Shown: piece after piece, positions 9,458-17,981 of the stretch | Position numbering within the stretch: the first letter of the stretch is position 1 | Layout: every line of letters begins with the position of its first letter | NCBI RefSeq assembly: GCF_029490015.1 | Contig: NZ_CP120468.1 | Location: 2,108,001-2,172,000 of the forward strand | Origin: Halobaculum limi | Lineage (GTDB): Archaea; Halobacteriota; Halobacteria; Halobacteriales; Haloferacaceae | DNA length: 64,000 nt | Direction of reading: 5' to 3' | Notes under the pieces: model-generated | What the model saw: only the letters and a program-made list of their open reading frames with translations | Database searches by the model: none | What the model was told of the DNA's origin: nothing | Made by a program: the position numbers and the translations under genes

Positions 9458-9530
9458 TCGGCACCGCCCGTCGGCTCGGCGACTACTGCCGTCGCCGCGC
9501 GATGGCGGAACGCGACGACGGCGACGACCT

Positions 9531-9536
9531 TTTATC
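9531..9536 (+). promoter_or_regulatory. TATA-like element before the DUF655 gene
   Basis: TTTATC lies 25-30 bp before the ATG at 9561 in the 103-bp gap after rpoF. It suggests an internal promoter in addition to read-through from rpl21e. Confidence 0.4.
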
Positions 9537-9560
9537 AGGCCCGACGACCTATCGGTGGGT

Positions 9561-10217
9561 ATGAACGATGAGCACGACGCCGGTGCGACCGACAGTCCTC
9601 CGGACGCGGCGACCGCCGACGAGTCGGCTGCAGAGACGGACGACGCCGCCGTCGTCAACGCCTACATCCTCGAGTACCTGCCGCACGGCCGCGCGGACGA
9701 CGACCGGCCCCAGCACCGCCGCCCCGCCGTGGCGTACGGTCTCGGTGAGCGTGACTTCCGTCTGTTCGAGTTCGAGTTGACCGACGACGCCGAGTTCGGC
9801 ATCGACGACCTCGTCCAGATCGAACCCGAGACCGCACCGGGCATCAAGCGGGCCCGCCGCGTCGGCTACGACGACCTGAATCGCGGGGCGAGTCAGGAGT
9901 TGGAGTACGTCGTCGAGGAGATTATCGAGCGCAACGAGCGTCGCTTCGTCGACTTCTACAACGACGCCGAACCCATCTCGCTTCGCCTCCACCAACTGAA
10001 TCTCCTGCCGGGCATCGGGAAGAAGCTCCGCAACAACGTCCTCGACGAGCGAAAGCGCGGGCCCTTCGAGTCGTTCGAGGATCTGGAAGAGCGAGTCTCG
10101 GGCCTCCACGACCCGAAGGAAACGCTGGTGGAGCGCGTGATGGAGGAACTGCGCGACGACGACCTGAAGTACCGCATCTTCGTCGGCATCGACGCGCCGA
10201 CTGCCAACAAGGACTAA
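9561..10217 (+). CDS. DUF655 protein (OB fold plus helix-hairpin-helix)
   Basis: This 218-residue protein has a disordered acidic head (about 1-28), an OB-like region that opens NAYILEYLPHG, and a C-terminal helix-hairpin-helix segment with LLPGIGKKLRNNVLDERK, typical of non-specific nucleic-acid binding. DUF655 is conserved across archaea between rpoF and rsmA, which suggests a role in RNA metabolism or ribosome assembly; no activity is established that I know of. The start at ATG 9561 fits the upstream TATA element. Confidence 0.92.
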   Translation: MNDEHDAGATDSPPDAATADESAAETDDAAVVNAYILEYLPHGRADDDRPQHRRPAVAYGLGERDFRLFEFELTDDAEFGIDDLVQIEPETAPGIKRARRVGYDDLNRGASQELEYVVEEIIERNERRFVDFYNDAEPISLRLHQLNLLPGIGKKLRNNVLDERKRGPFESFEDLEERVSGLHDPKETLVERVMEELRDDDLKYRIFVGIDAPTANKD

Positions 10218-10306
10218 CCGCTATCCAGCGGTGGGCTGTGCCGTCGTCGTACGGGTCGAGCGCCCGTATGAACGCATTTACACGCGTTCCCGTACAACCG
10301 TGCGCA

Positions 10307-11167
10307 ATGACTGACGCGACGCCGGAGTTTCGCGACCCGGACGACCTCCGACGGCGGGCGGGCGTCCGCGGCGACCCCGACCGCGACCAGCACTTTCTCG
10401 TCGACGACCGGGTGTTGGATCGACTCCCCGGCTACCTGCCCGACGACGCCGACCGCTCGAACCTCCTCGAAATCGGTGGGGGGACGGGTGCGCTCACCGA
10501 CCGACTGCTCGCGGCCGGCGACCACGTCACGGTCGTCGAACGCGACGGCGACTTAGCACGCTTTCTTCGCGAGGAGTTCGCCGACGACATCGACGCCGAG
10601 CGACTCGACGTGGTCCACGGCGACGCCCTCGACGTCGAGTTGCCGCCGTTCACCGCCTCCGTGTCGAACCTGCCGTACGGCGTCTCTTCGGAAGTGACCT
10701 TCCGCCTGCTTCCGCTGGGGAAGCCGATGGTGTTGATGTTCCAAGCGGAGTTCGCCGACCGGATGGTCGCCGACCCTGGAACCAGCGAGTACGGGCGCCT
10801 CTCGGTGTCTGCACAGCACTACGCAGACGTAGAGATCGTCGAGCGCATCCCACCGGAGGCGTTCGACCCGCAACCGCGCGTCGACAGCGCGGTCGTCCGC
10901 TGTCGCCCGCGCGACCCGGACTACGAGGTTGGCGACGAGGCCTTCTTCCTGCGGTTCGTGAAAGCGCTGTTCACGCAACGGCGCAAGACCGTCCGCAACG
11001 CCATCCGCAACACGGCCCATATCTCCGGCCTCGAAGACGCCGACGCCGTCGTCGATGTCGTCGAGGAGGACCTCCTTTCACAGCGTCCTGGCGACCTCAC
11101 GCCTGCCGACTTCGCGGCGCTAGCGGAACTGGCGCGTGAGACGAGCGAGGTGGGCCCCGGGCAGTGA
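10307..11167 (+). CDS. rsmA: 16S rRNA dimethyladenosine transferase RsmA/KsgA
   Basis: This 286-residue SAM-dependent methyltransferase dimethylates two adjacent adenosines in the 3' hairpin of 16S rRNA during late small-subunit assembly. The N-terminal DQHFLVDDRVLDRL matches the family start. The SAM-binding motif is LEIGGGTGALTDRL, the catalytic motif SNLPYGVSS, and the C-terminal helical domain has LFTQRRKTVRNAI. The ATG at 10307 gives a normal N-terminus; in-frame starts further up would add unrelated sequence. Its TGA shares one base with the next gene's ATG (TGATG). Confidence 0.96.
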   Translation: MTDATPEFRDPDDLRRRAGVRGDPDRDQHFLVDDRVLDRLPGYLPDDADRSNLLEIGGGTGALTDRLLAAGDHVTVVERDGDLARFLREEFADDIDAERLDVVHGDALDVELPPFTASVSNLPYGVSSEVTFRLLPLGKPMVLMFQAEFADRMVADPGTSEYGRLSVSAQHYADVEIVERIPPEAFDPQPRVDSAVVRCRPRDPDYEVGDEAFFLRFVKALFTQRRKTVRNAIRNTAHISGLEDADAVVDVVEEDLLSQRPGDLTPADFAALAELARETSEVGPGQ

Positions 11168-12375
11168 TGCAGTCGAGTGCGTCAGCGTCGGTGATCGCGA
11201 CCCTCATCGAGGCGGTCCAGTCGCTCGCGCCGTCGGTGGAGTCACAGGTCGTCGCGACGGTGGGCGTGGTCGTGGCATTGTTGGCGTATATCGCACTCGT
11301 CGACCGTCTCGGGACGCTGGTGAAACAGCGCCTCGATGACCACGCCCTCGCGGTGGAGTCGGTGCAGGCGGCGGCCGTGACCACCGGCGCCGTCACCGCG
11401 GCGGCGTTCGTCCTCGTCGTCTGGAGAGGCGTCGGGACGCTCACGCGGGCGCTCCCGACCGAGGTGGTGACTGGCGCGACGGTCGTGCAGGTCCTCCTGT
11501 CGGTCGGCATCATCGTCGGCGCGACGCTGCTCACCAGACTCACGAAGCGGACAATCCGCAACGTGGGACGCGAACAGGTGGCGCTGTCGGACCACCAGAC
11601 AGAGATCGCACACCACGTCGTGCAGGTAGCGGTGTACGCGGTGTCGCTGTTGGTCGTGTTCACCGTCTGGGGAATCAACCCTGGCAATCTCCTCGTCGGC
11701 GCCGGGTTCGCGGGCATCGTCCTCGGCCTCGCGGCCAGACAGACGCTCGGCGCGGTACTCGCGGGGTTCGTCGTGTTGTTCTCGCGGCCGTTCGAGTTGG
11801 GCGACTGGGTCGTCGTCGGCGACCAAGAGGGCGTCGTCACCGACATCACCATCGTCAACACGCAGATTCGCACGTTCGACGACGAGTACGTGATGATCCC
11901 GAACGACATCGTCACGAATCAGGATCTGGTCAATCGCTCCCGAAAGGGTCGACTCCGCCTCAACCTCGACGTGGGCGTCGACTACACGACTGACGTCGAC
12001 GAGGCGATCGACGTCGCCGAAGAGGCGATGCGCGGCCACGACCTGGTGATGTCGGCGCCCGACCCCCACGTCGTCCTCACAGGGTTCGACGACTCCTCGA
12101 TCGGGTTGCGACTACGCTTTTACATCGACAACCCCAGCGCGCGCAAGATGTGGAAGGCACGGACGCGAGTGACGCTCGCGGTCAAGCGTGCGTTCGACGA
12201 CGCGGGCATCAAGATCCCGTACCCGCAGCGGGAACTGTCCGGTCGCGCGGAGACCGGCGGCTTCCGCGTCGCCGACGCCGAGGACGGGCGAACGGAGCGT
12301 CAGAGCGTGACCGCCGAGGCCGACGGCGGGCAGACGGATGGCTCGTCGGCAGACGACGGAGGCGACGATGCCTGA
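11167..12375 (+). CDS. MscS-family mechanosensitive channel
   Basis: This 402-residue protein has four or five hydrophobic spans in the first 190 residues, then the MscS pore-helix/beta domain: AGFAGIVLGLAARQTLGAVLAGF, then FSRPFELGDWVVVGDQEGVVTDI and TIVNTQIRTFDDEYVMIPND. The C-terminal cytoplasmic part is of normal size and ends in a low-complexity acidic tail. MscS channels release solutes on hypo-osmotic shock, important for a halophile. The gene is inserted between rsmA (1-bp overlap) and hemK2 (8-bp overlap), which are usually neighbours in archaea. Confidence 0.94.
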   Translation: MQSSASASVIATLIEAVQSLAPSVESQVVATVGVVVALLAYIALVDRLGTLVKQRLDDHALAVESVQAAAVTTGAVTAAAFVLVVWRGVGTLTRALPTEVVTGATVVQVLLSVGIIVGATLLTRLTKRTIRNVGREQVALSDHQTEIAHHVVQVAVYAVSLLVVFTVWGINPGNLLVGAGFAGIVLGLAARQTLGAVLAGFVVLFSRPFELGDWVVVGDQEGVVTDITIVNTQIRTFDDEYVMIPNDIVTNQDLVNRSRKGRLRLNLDVGVDYTTDVDEAIDVAEEAMRGHDLVMSAPDPHVVLTGFDDSSIGLRLRFYIDNPSARKMWKARTRVTLAVKRAFDDAGIKIPYPQRELSGRAETGGFRVADAEDGRTERQSVTAEADGGQTDGSSADDGGDDA

Positions 12376-13018
12376 CGACGAGACGTCGTCCGACCCACAG
12401 TCGGACGACCACGGCGAACTGGACACGACCACGCGCGACAGCCTCGCGGCACGTCGTGGCCTCGACGCTCCGGTGTACGACCCGGCGGAGGACTCGGGAC
12501 TGCTCGCGTCCGCAGGCGTCGACAACGCATGGGGGCGGACGCTGGAAGTCGGCACCGGATCAGGGTGGGTCGCCGCACAGGTACTCGACGCCGGGGTCGC
12601 AGACCGCGTCGTCGGCAGCGACGTGAACCCCTTCGCGTGTGCGCGGGCCCGCGACCGCGGGGTGGAAGCCGTCCGCGGCGACTTGCTCGCGCCGTTTCGT
12701 GCGGACGCGTTCGACACCATCCTGTTCAATCCGCCGTACCTCCCGACCGACCCCGACAACGAGTGGGACGACTGGCAGGAGGTGGCGCTGTCGGGCGGGG
12801 AGTCCGGGCGCGACCTCATCGAACCGTTCCTCGACGACCTGCCGCGCGTCCTCGCGCCGGACGGCGTCGCTCTCCTGTTGGTCTCGTCGCTGACCGGGTT
12901 CGCCGACGTCGTCAAGTACGCGGTCGAATGCGGCTTCGTCGCCGAGACGGTCGCAGAGGAGTCGTATCCGTTCGAGACGCTGTCGATCCTCGCACTTCGA
13001 CACCGGGATGGCGACTGA
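12368..13018 (+). CDS. HemK2/Mtq2-family methyltransferase
   Basis: This 216-residue protein is a class I SAM methyltransferase of the HemK2 (archaeal/eukaryotic PrmC relative) family. It has the SAM motif LEVGTGSGWVAAQ and the diagnostic NPPYLP at residues 121-126. The family methylates the Gln of the GGQ motif in release factor 1 (Mtq2 in eukaryotes) to aid translation termination. The N-terminus (first 30 residues) is a disordered acidic extension. The start overlaps the mscS stop by 8 bp. Location close to rsmA is standard for archaea. Confidence 0.9.
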   Translation: MPDDETSSDPQSDDHGELDTTTRDSLAARRGLDAPVYDPAEDSGLLASAGVDNAWGRTLEVGTGSGWVAAQVLDAGVADRVVGSDVNPFACARARDRGVEAVRGDLLAPFRADAFDTILFNPPYLPTDPDNEWDDWQEVALSGGESGRDLIEPFLDDLPRVLAPDGVALLLVSSLTGFADVVKYAVECGFVAETVAEESYPFETLSILALRHRDGD

Positions 13019-13087
13019 CGAGAGATAACTGTTGAACATAGAATAGAACGGCAAGTATTATGCGTCGGCATTTCGTAGCCTCTGCCG

Positions 13088-14104
13088 ATGACCGACGTAG
13101 TCGCCACCACACCGGGGCTGTATCCCCTCCCGGACTGGGCGAAAGAAGATCTCTCCGACTTGAAGGGCCACCAGAAACACGACCTCATCGACGGCGAGGA
13201 AGCGCCGGCGGTGGCGGACGTGTACGCCGACGTGCGCGCCGAGTTCGTCGCCGACCAGCAACACGCCGGCCTCGACCGCATCGTCGAGGGCCAAGGCCGC
13301 TGGGACGACATGCTCGCGCACCCGCTGACCGTCCACGAGAACGTCGAGACGGGCGGTATCGTTCGCTACTACGACAACAACAACTTCTACCGCGACCCGA
13401 AGGTCGTCGACGACCTCACGCCGTCGGGCGACGTGGCGTCGGAACTGAAGGCCGCGAGCGCCCTCCTCGCCGCCGACGAGTCGCTGCAAGCGACGCTCCC
13501 CGGCCCGTACACGCTCGCTGATCTGGCGACCGACGAGCACTACGGCGACGAAGCGGAGTTCCTCGACGCCGTCGGCGACTTCCTCGCGGGCGAGGTAGAG
13601 CAGTTCCCCGCTCACGAGACGCTGTTTCTGCTGGAACCCTCCTACGTGACGAACGCGCCCGGCGACGACCTGAACGAACTCGCCAGCGAGACCATCGACC
13701 GCGTCGCCGCGGCGACCGACGCCGACGTGGTCGTGCAGACGTACTGGGAGGCGTTCGAGGAGAAGGCGTACGCCCACCTGATGGACGCCGACGTCGACGC
13801 CGTCGGCTTCGACTTCGTCACCGCCGACCGCGCGGCGAACCTCGAGTGCATCAATGAACTCGGCACGACCGACGACGTCGCTCTCGGCCTCGTCGACGGG
13901 CAGAACACGCTCGTCGAAGACCCGGAGACGGTCGCAGAGCGCGTCGACTGGGTGCACGACCAGATTCCCGCCCAGTCGTTCGAGACGACGTACGTGACCA
14001 CGAACACCGAGACGTTCTATCTGCCAGTGAACAAACATCAGGCCAAACTCTACGTCCTCGCGGAGGCGGCCGACATCGCCGCCGCAGAGGAGGTGGAGGC
14101 GTGA
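13088..14104 (+). CDS. MetE-like protein without the zinc site (N-terminal-half homologue)
   Basis: This 338-residue protein is a TIM-barrel of the cobalamin-independent methionine synthase (MetE/UROD-like) superfamily. The zinc ligands found in the next gene (HVC and SPDC) are replaced here: the equivalent places read VVVQTYWEAF and TTNTETFYLP, with no Cys. This mirrors the N-terminal half of bacterial MetE, which has lost zinc and helps bind the folate substrate. Its stop overlaps the next start (GTGA). I infer that the two proteins act together as a split methionine synthase. Confidence 0.85.
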   Translation: MTDVVATTPGLYPLPDWAKEDLSDLKGHQKHDLIDGEEAPAVADVYADVRAEFVADQQHAGLDRIVEGQGRWDDMLAHPLTVHENVETGGIVRYYDNNNFYRDPKVVDDLTPSGDVASELKAASALLAADESLQATLPGPYTLADLATDEHYGDEAEFLDAVGDFLAGEVEQFPAHETLFLLEPSYVTNAPGDDLNELASETIDRVAAATDADVVVQTYWEAFEEKAYAHLMDADVDAVGFDFVTADRAANLECINELGTTDDVALGLVDGQNTLVEDPETVAERVDWVHDQIPAQSFETTYVTTNTETFYLPVNKHQAKLYVLAEAADIAAAEEVEA

Positions 14105-15183
14105 GCCGAAATCCCGCGAACCGCGAGCAGTTCCGCCCCGACGACCACGACAGCGACCACTTCCTGCTCACGACCGTCGTCGGGTCGTACCCCAAGCCGA
14201 AGTGGCTCAACCGCGCCCGCGACCACTTCGAGGACGACGACCACCCGTTCGGCGACAGCGAGTGGGAAGAGGCGACCGACGACGCCTGCCGCGTCATCAC
14301 GCACGAACACGAACGCGCGGGACTGGACACGGTCGTCGACGGCGAGATGCGCCGCGAGGAGATGGTCGAGTTCTTCGCCGAGCGTATCGACGGCTACGAG
14401 TTCAACGGCCCCGTGAAGGTGTGGGGCCACAACTACTTCGACAAGCCGTCGGTCGTTGAGGACGTCGAGTACGACGACCCGTGGCTGGTCGACGAGTTCG
14501 CCTTCACCGACGAGGTGGCAACTCGCCCGGTCAAAGTCCCGATCACCGGCCCGTACACGCTCGCCAACTGGGCGTTCAACGAGTCGTACGAGGACGATGA
14601 GGCGTTGGCGTACGACCTCGCAGACCTCGTGAACACCGAGATTGAGAAACTCGTCGAGGCGGGCGCTCGCTACATCCAGATCGACGAACCCGCGCTGGCG
14701 ACGACGCCGGACGACCACGCCATCGTCGGCGAGTGTCTCGAACGCATCGTCAGCGACATCGACGAGGACGTCCGCATCGGTCTCCACGTCTGCTATGGCG
14801 ACTACTCGCGCGTCTACCCCGAGATCAACGACTATCCGATCGACGAGTTCGACGTGGAACTGTGCAACGACGACTACGAACAGATCGAGACGTTCGCGGA
14901 CGGCGAGTTCGCGCCCGACCTCGCACTCGGCGTCGTCGACGCCCACGTCGCCGAGGTGGAGTCCGTTAAGGAGATCAAGGAGAACATCAAGCAGGGCCTG
15001 AAGGTCGTGCCGCCGGAGAAACTCACCGTCAGCCCCGACTGCGGGCTGAAACTCCTCCCGCGTGAGGCCGCCTACGGCAAGATGGAGAACCTCGTGCAGG
15101 CCGCTCGCGAGGTCGAACAAGAACTCGACGCCGGAACCATCGAGGTTCCCGCATTCGAAGACGCTGCCCCTGCAGACGACTAA
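14101..15183 (+). CDS. metE: Methionine synthase, MetE C-terminal catalytic type
   Basis: This 360-residue protein is the zinc-bearing catalytic half of cobalamin-independent methionine synthase: TTVVGSYPKPKWL at the start, His229 and Cys231 (LHVCYG), a DEPAL motif near residue 198, and Cys314 (SPDCGLKLLP) as the third zinc ligand. The enzyme transfers a methyl group to homocysteine. Start GTG at 14101 overlaps the upstream stop. Archaeal 'core' MetE proteins have this length, so it may take methyl groups from a corrinoid or folate donor different from bacterial MetE. Confidence 0.92.
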   Translation: MSRNPANREQFRPDDHDSDHFLLTTVVGSYPKPKWLNRARDHFEDDDHPFGDSEWEEATDDACRVITHEHERAGLDTVVDGEMRREEMVEFFAERIDGYEFNGPVKVWGHNYFDKPSVVEDVEYDDPWLVDEFAFTDEVATRPVKVPITGPYTLANWAFNESYEDDEALAYDLADLVNTEIEKLVEAGARYIQIDEPALATTPDDHAIVGECLERIVSDIDEDVRIGLHVCYGDYSRVYPEINDYPIDEFDVELCNDDYEQIETFADGEFAPDLALGVVDAHVAEVESVKEIKENIKQGLKVVPPEKLTVSPDCGLKLLPREAAYGKMENLVQAAREVEQELDAGTIEVPAFEDAAPADD

Positions 15184-15351
15184 CCGAGGCGAACCCAGCG
15201 TCTCGACTGGCCTGTGACGAAGTCGCGTGATTCCCCGTTTGTCGACGGCACGACGATTCTTCGGCGACGACGGTCCCGAGCGATTCTGACGTGGGTTTGG
15301 TTCTATAACCGACAATTTTAGTGTAGTATCCTCCGCATATTTCGACACGCT

Positions 15352-15924
15352 ATGTCGCCCTCCACGTTCGCCCGGGTGCTTCCCGTGGTGGTCATCGCCA
15401 CGGTCCTCCTCGCAGGTGCGGTCGCCGGTACCGCGGCGGCAGGTGGCACGTCGCTCGCGACCGCAAACGAGACGGTGCGCGTCCACGGCACCGCGGACGC
15501 GACGGTCGGTGGGAACACGACGCTCGACACCGGGCGGGAACTCACCGTCCGGATACGGTCGACCGCGGAGACGAATCCGCGCTTCTTCAAATCGAACACG
15601 ACGACCGTCGAGCAAGGTGGGAGGTTCGCGGTGGAGTTCGACCTCTCGGACTACTCGGCGGGCGACACCTTCACCGTCGCGGTGTTACACAACGGGTCGC
15701 GCGTCGCCGAGGCAGACGGCCGCGTCGTCGCGCCCGACGTGCCGACGACGATGGCGGGAACGACGGTGACGGCGACGACGCCGGACGACGGCACGACTGG
15801 TTCCGGAACCGCCGGGTCGACGGCGACCGGGACCGACACCGCGACACCGATTCCCGGATTCGGTCCCGTCGCGTCGGCGCTCGGTATCGCCACCGGCGTC
15901 GGTATCCTGCGACGGCGCGCGTAG
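15352..15924 (+). CDS. Secreted PGF-CTERM surface protein with BGTF-like domain
   Basis: This 190-residue protein begins with a signal peptide (hydrophobic VVVIATVLLAGAVAG, then GTAAAG), continues with a 90-residue beta domain (ANETVRVHGTADATVG...FDLSDYSAGDTFTVAVLHNG) like the BGTF domain of haloarchaeal S-layer glycoproteins, and a Thr/Gly-rich linker suited to glycosylation. The C-terminus has PGFGP, a hydrophobic span and RRRA, which is the PGF-CTERM signal processed by archaeosortase A for lipid anchoring. The protein is thus probably cell-surface attached. It is monocistronic, with a weak AATTTTAG element about 33 bp before the ATG. Confidence 0.85.
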   Translation: MSPSTFARVLPVVVIATVLLAGAVAGTAAAGGTSLATANETVRVHGTADATVGGNTTLDTGRELTVRIRSTAETNPRFFKSNTTTVEQGGRFAVEFDLSDYSAGDTFTVAVLHNGSRVAEADGRVVAPDVPTTMAGTTVTATTPDDGTTGSGTAGSTATGTDTATPIPGFGPVASALGIATGVGILRRRA

Positions 15925-15971
15925 TCCGGCCACCCGATGACTGATTACCCGGGGCCGCGAACGCCTCGGTC

Positions 15972-16946
15972 ATGACTAGTGACCCTCCGGTCACGGACGC
16001 GGTCGAAGATGCCGCCGCGGACATCGCGACGATGGAGATACGCGGTGCCGCCACTATCGCGCGGGCGGCCGCCGAGGCTCTGGCCGTCCAGGCCCGCGAG
16101 ACAGACGCCGACTCCCCGGCCACGTTCGAGGCGTCGATGCGTCGTGCAGGCCGCCGACTGTACGACACCCGTCCGACTGCGGTGTCGCTCCCCAACGCAC
16201 TCCGCTACACGCTCGGGCGGATGGATGGTGACGACGTGGAGGCGCTTCGAGACTCGCTGCTCGGGGCGACGCGGGCGTTCACCGACCGCCTCGACCGCGC
16301 GCAACGCGACCTGGGGCAGGTCGGCGCGAACCGCCTCCGTGACGGCGACACGGTGATGACCCACTGCCACTCGACGGACGCACTCTCGTGCGTCGAACAC
16401 GCCGTCGAACAGGGGAAAGACATCTCGGCTATCGTCAAGGAGACGCGCCCGCGCAACCAGGGACACATCACCGCAACCGAACTGCGGGAGTTGGGCGTCG
16501 ACGTGACGCTCGTCGTCGACTCGGCGGCGCGGCGCTACCTCGACGACGCCGACCACGTCCTCGTCGGTGCCGACTCTATCGCCGCCGACGGCGGCGTCGT
16601 CAACAAGATCGGAACCTCGGGACTGGCGGTGAACGCCCGCGAACGCGGCGTGCCGATTATGGTCGCCGCGCAGACGATCAAACTCCACCCCGACACGCTC
16701 ACCGGCCACACCGTGGAGATCGAGATGCGCGACGAGACGGAGATCATCGACGCGGACACCCGCGCAGACATCGGCGATATCGAGGTTCGCAACCCCGCCT
16801 TCGACGTGACGCCGCCGCGGTACGTCGACGCTATCGTCACCGAGTCGGGGCAGTTCCCGCCCGAGAGCATCGTCACGCTGATGCGGGAACTGTTCGGCGA
16901 GAGCGCCGATCGCCCGTGGGAAGAGCCGACCGAGCCGCAGCAATGA
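15972..16946 (+). CDS. Ribose-1,5-bisphosphate isomerase
   Basis: This 324-residue member of the eIF2B/MtnA/RPI-like family matches archaeal ribose-1,5-bisphosphate isomerase. Motifs include THCHSTDALSCVEHA, ETRPRNQGH, VGADSIAADGGVVNKIGT and the late AAQTIKLHP. The enzyme turns ribose-1,5-bisphosphate into ribulose-1,5-bisphosphate, downstream of nucleoside phosphorolysis. In many archaea RuBisCO follows; halophilic archaea are reported to run a non-carboxylating version. The stop overlaps the PfkB start (ATGA), so the two enzymes are likely made together. An eIF2B-subunit role is less likely given the catalytic motifs. Confidence 0.9.
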   Translation: MTSDPPVTDAVEDAAADIATMEIRGAATIARAAAEALAVQARETDADSPATFEASMRRAGRRLYDTRPTAVSLPNALRYTLGRMDGDDVEALRDSLLGATRAFTDRLDRAQRDLGQVGANRLRDGDTVMTHCHSTDALSCVEHAVEQGKDISAIVKETRPRNQGHITATELRELGVDVTLVVDSAARRYLDDADHVLVGADSIAADGGVVNKIGTSGLAVNARERGVPIMVAAQTIKLHPDTLTGHTVEIEMRDETEIIDADTRADIGDIEVRNPAFDVTPPRYVDAIVTESGQFPPESIVTLMRELFGESADRPWEEPTEPQQ

Positions 16947-17896
16947 TCCGCGAGCAGTCGGGCGACGGGTCCGACGGCGAGCGACCGCGCGTGCTGTGTG
17001 CGGGCCACGTCAACTGGGACGTGACGCTCATCGTCGACAGTCTCCCCGCGCCCGACGGCGAGGTACGGATCGAGCGTCGCCACCAAGCGGGCGGCGGGAG
17101 CGCCGCGAACGTCGCCGTCGGCCTCGCGGGGATGAACGCCCACGCGGCGCTGTTTGGCTCCGTCGGCGACGACGAGTCGGGTCGACTGGCCGCCCGAGAA
17201 CTGTCGAGCGCCGGCGTCACGACCCACCTCGTCGAGACGACCGGCGAGACGGCCGTGAAGTACATTATCGTCGACGCCGCCGGCGAGGTGATGCTCCTGT
17301 CGAACGACGGCGCGAACGAGGCGTTCACGCCCGACGACCTCCCGCCGGAGGCGTTGACCGCCGACACCGACCTCCTCCACCTGACGAATCAGCCACCGGC
17401 GGTCGCGGCGGCGCTGGCCGAACGCGCCCGCGAGGTCGGCGCGACGGTGAGTTTCGCGCCTGGCCGGCAGTTCGCGAAGCGCGAGTTCGAGGCGACGCTC
17501 GCGCTCGCGGACGTGGTGTTCTGCAACCGTCGGGAGGCGGCCGCGCTGTTGGACGTCGACGACGACGGCAACTCCCCGTACGGGGCGCTGCGCGACGACG
17601 CCACGCTCGTCGTGACCCACGGCGCGGCGGGGTCGGAGGTCCACGTCCGCGCACACGACCGCACGTACACCCACGACGGGTTCGACGCCGAGGTGGTCGA
17701 CACGACGGGCGCGGGCGACGCGTTCGCGGCGGGCTTTCTCGCGGCGCGACTCGCGGGTGACGACCACGAACAGTCATTAGCGGTCGCGAACGCCTGTGGT
17801 GCGCTCGCAGCGGGCGAGGTCGGCGCTCGCGTCGAGGTGTCGTGGGAGCGTGTCGCGGCGTTCCTCGACGGCGTCGACGACGTGTCGCGTGTGTAG
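16943..17896 (+). CDS. PfkB-family kinase, likely ribose-1-phosphate kinase
   Basis: This 317-residue PfkB/ribokinase-family kinase has the N-terminal glycine-rich substrate motif GGGSAANVAVGLAGM and the C-terminal DTTGAGDAFAAGF with catalytic Asp259. Coupling to ribose-1,5-bisphosphate isomerase (4-bp ATGA overlap) supports assignment as the ATP-dependent kinase that makes ribose-1,5-bisphosphate from ribose-1-phosphate, as described for the haloarchaeal non-carboxylating pentose bisphosphate pathway. The substrate is inferred from context; PfkB enzymes vary (ribose, adenosine, fructose). Confidence 0.88.
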   Translation: MIREQSGDGSDGERPRVLCAGHVNWDVTLIVDSLPAPDGEVRIERRHQAGGGSAANVAVGLAGMNAHAALFGSVGDDESGRLAARELSSAGVTTHLVETTGETAVKYIIVDAAGEVMLLSNDGANEAFTPDDLPPEALTADTDLLHLTNQPPAVAAALAERAREVGATVSFAPGRQFAKREFEATLALADVVFCNRREAAALLDVDDDGNSPYGALRDDATLVVTHGAAGSEVHVRAHDRTYTHDGFDAEVVDTTGAGDAFAAGFLAARLAGDDHEQSLAVANACGALAAGEVGARVEVSWERVAAFLDGVDDVSRV

Positions 17897-17981
17897 CCTG
17901 TTACGGAACCCCTAAGGGGCGGTCGGACGCACCGACACCCAAGAATATGACCGCGCCCACGCGAGGTGACCAGCCGTGACG

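Noticed and set aside
14050-15615. 521-codon minus-strand frame opposite metE
   Set aside because: It only mirrors the metE gene and runs into the surface-protein gene; composition is of a shadow frame.
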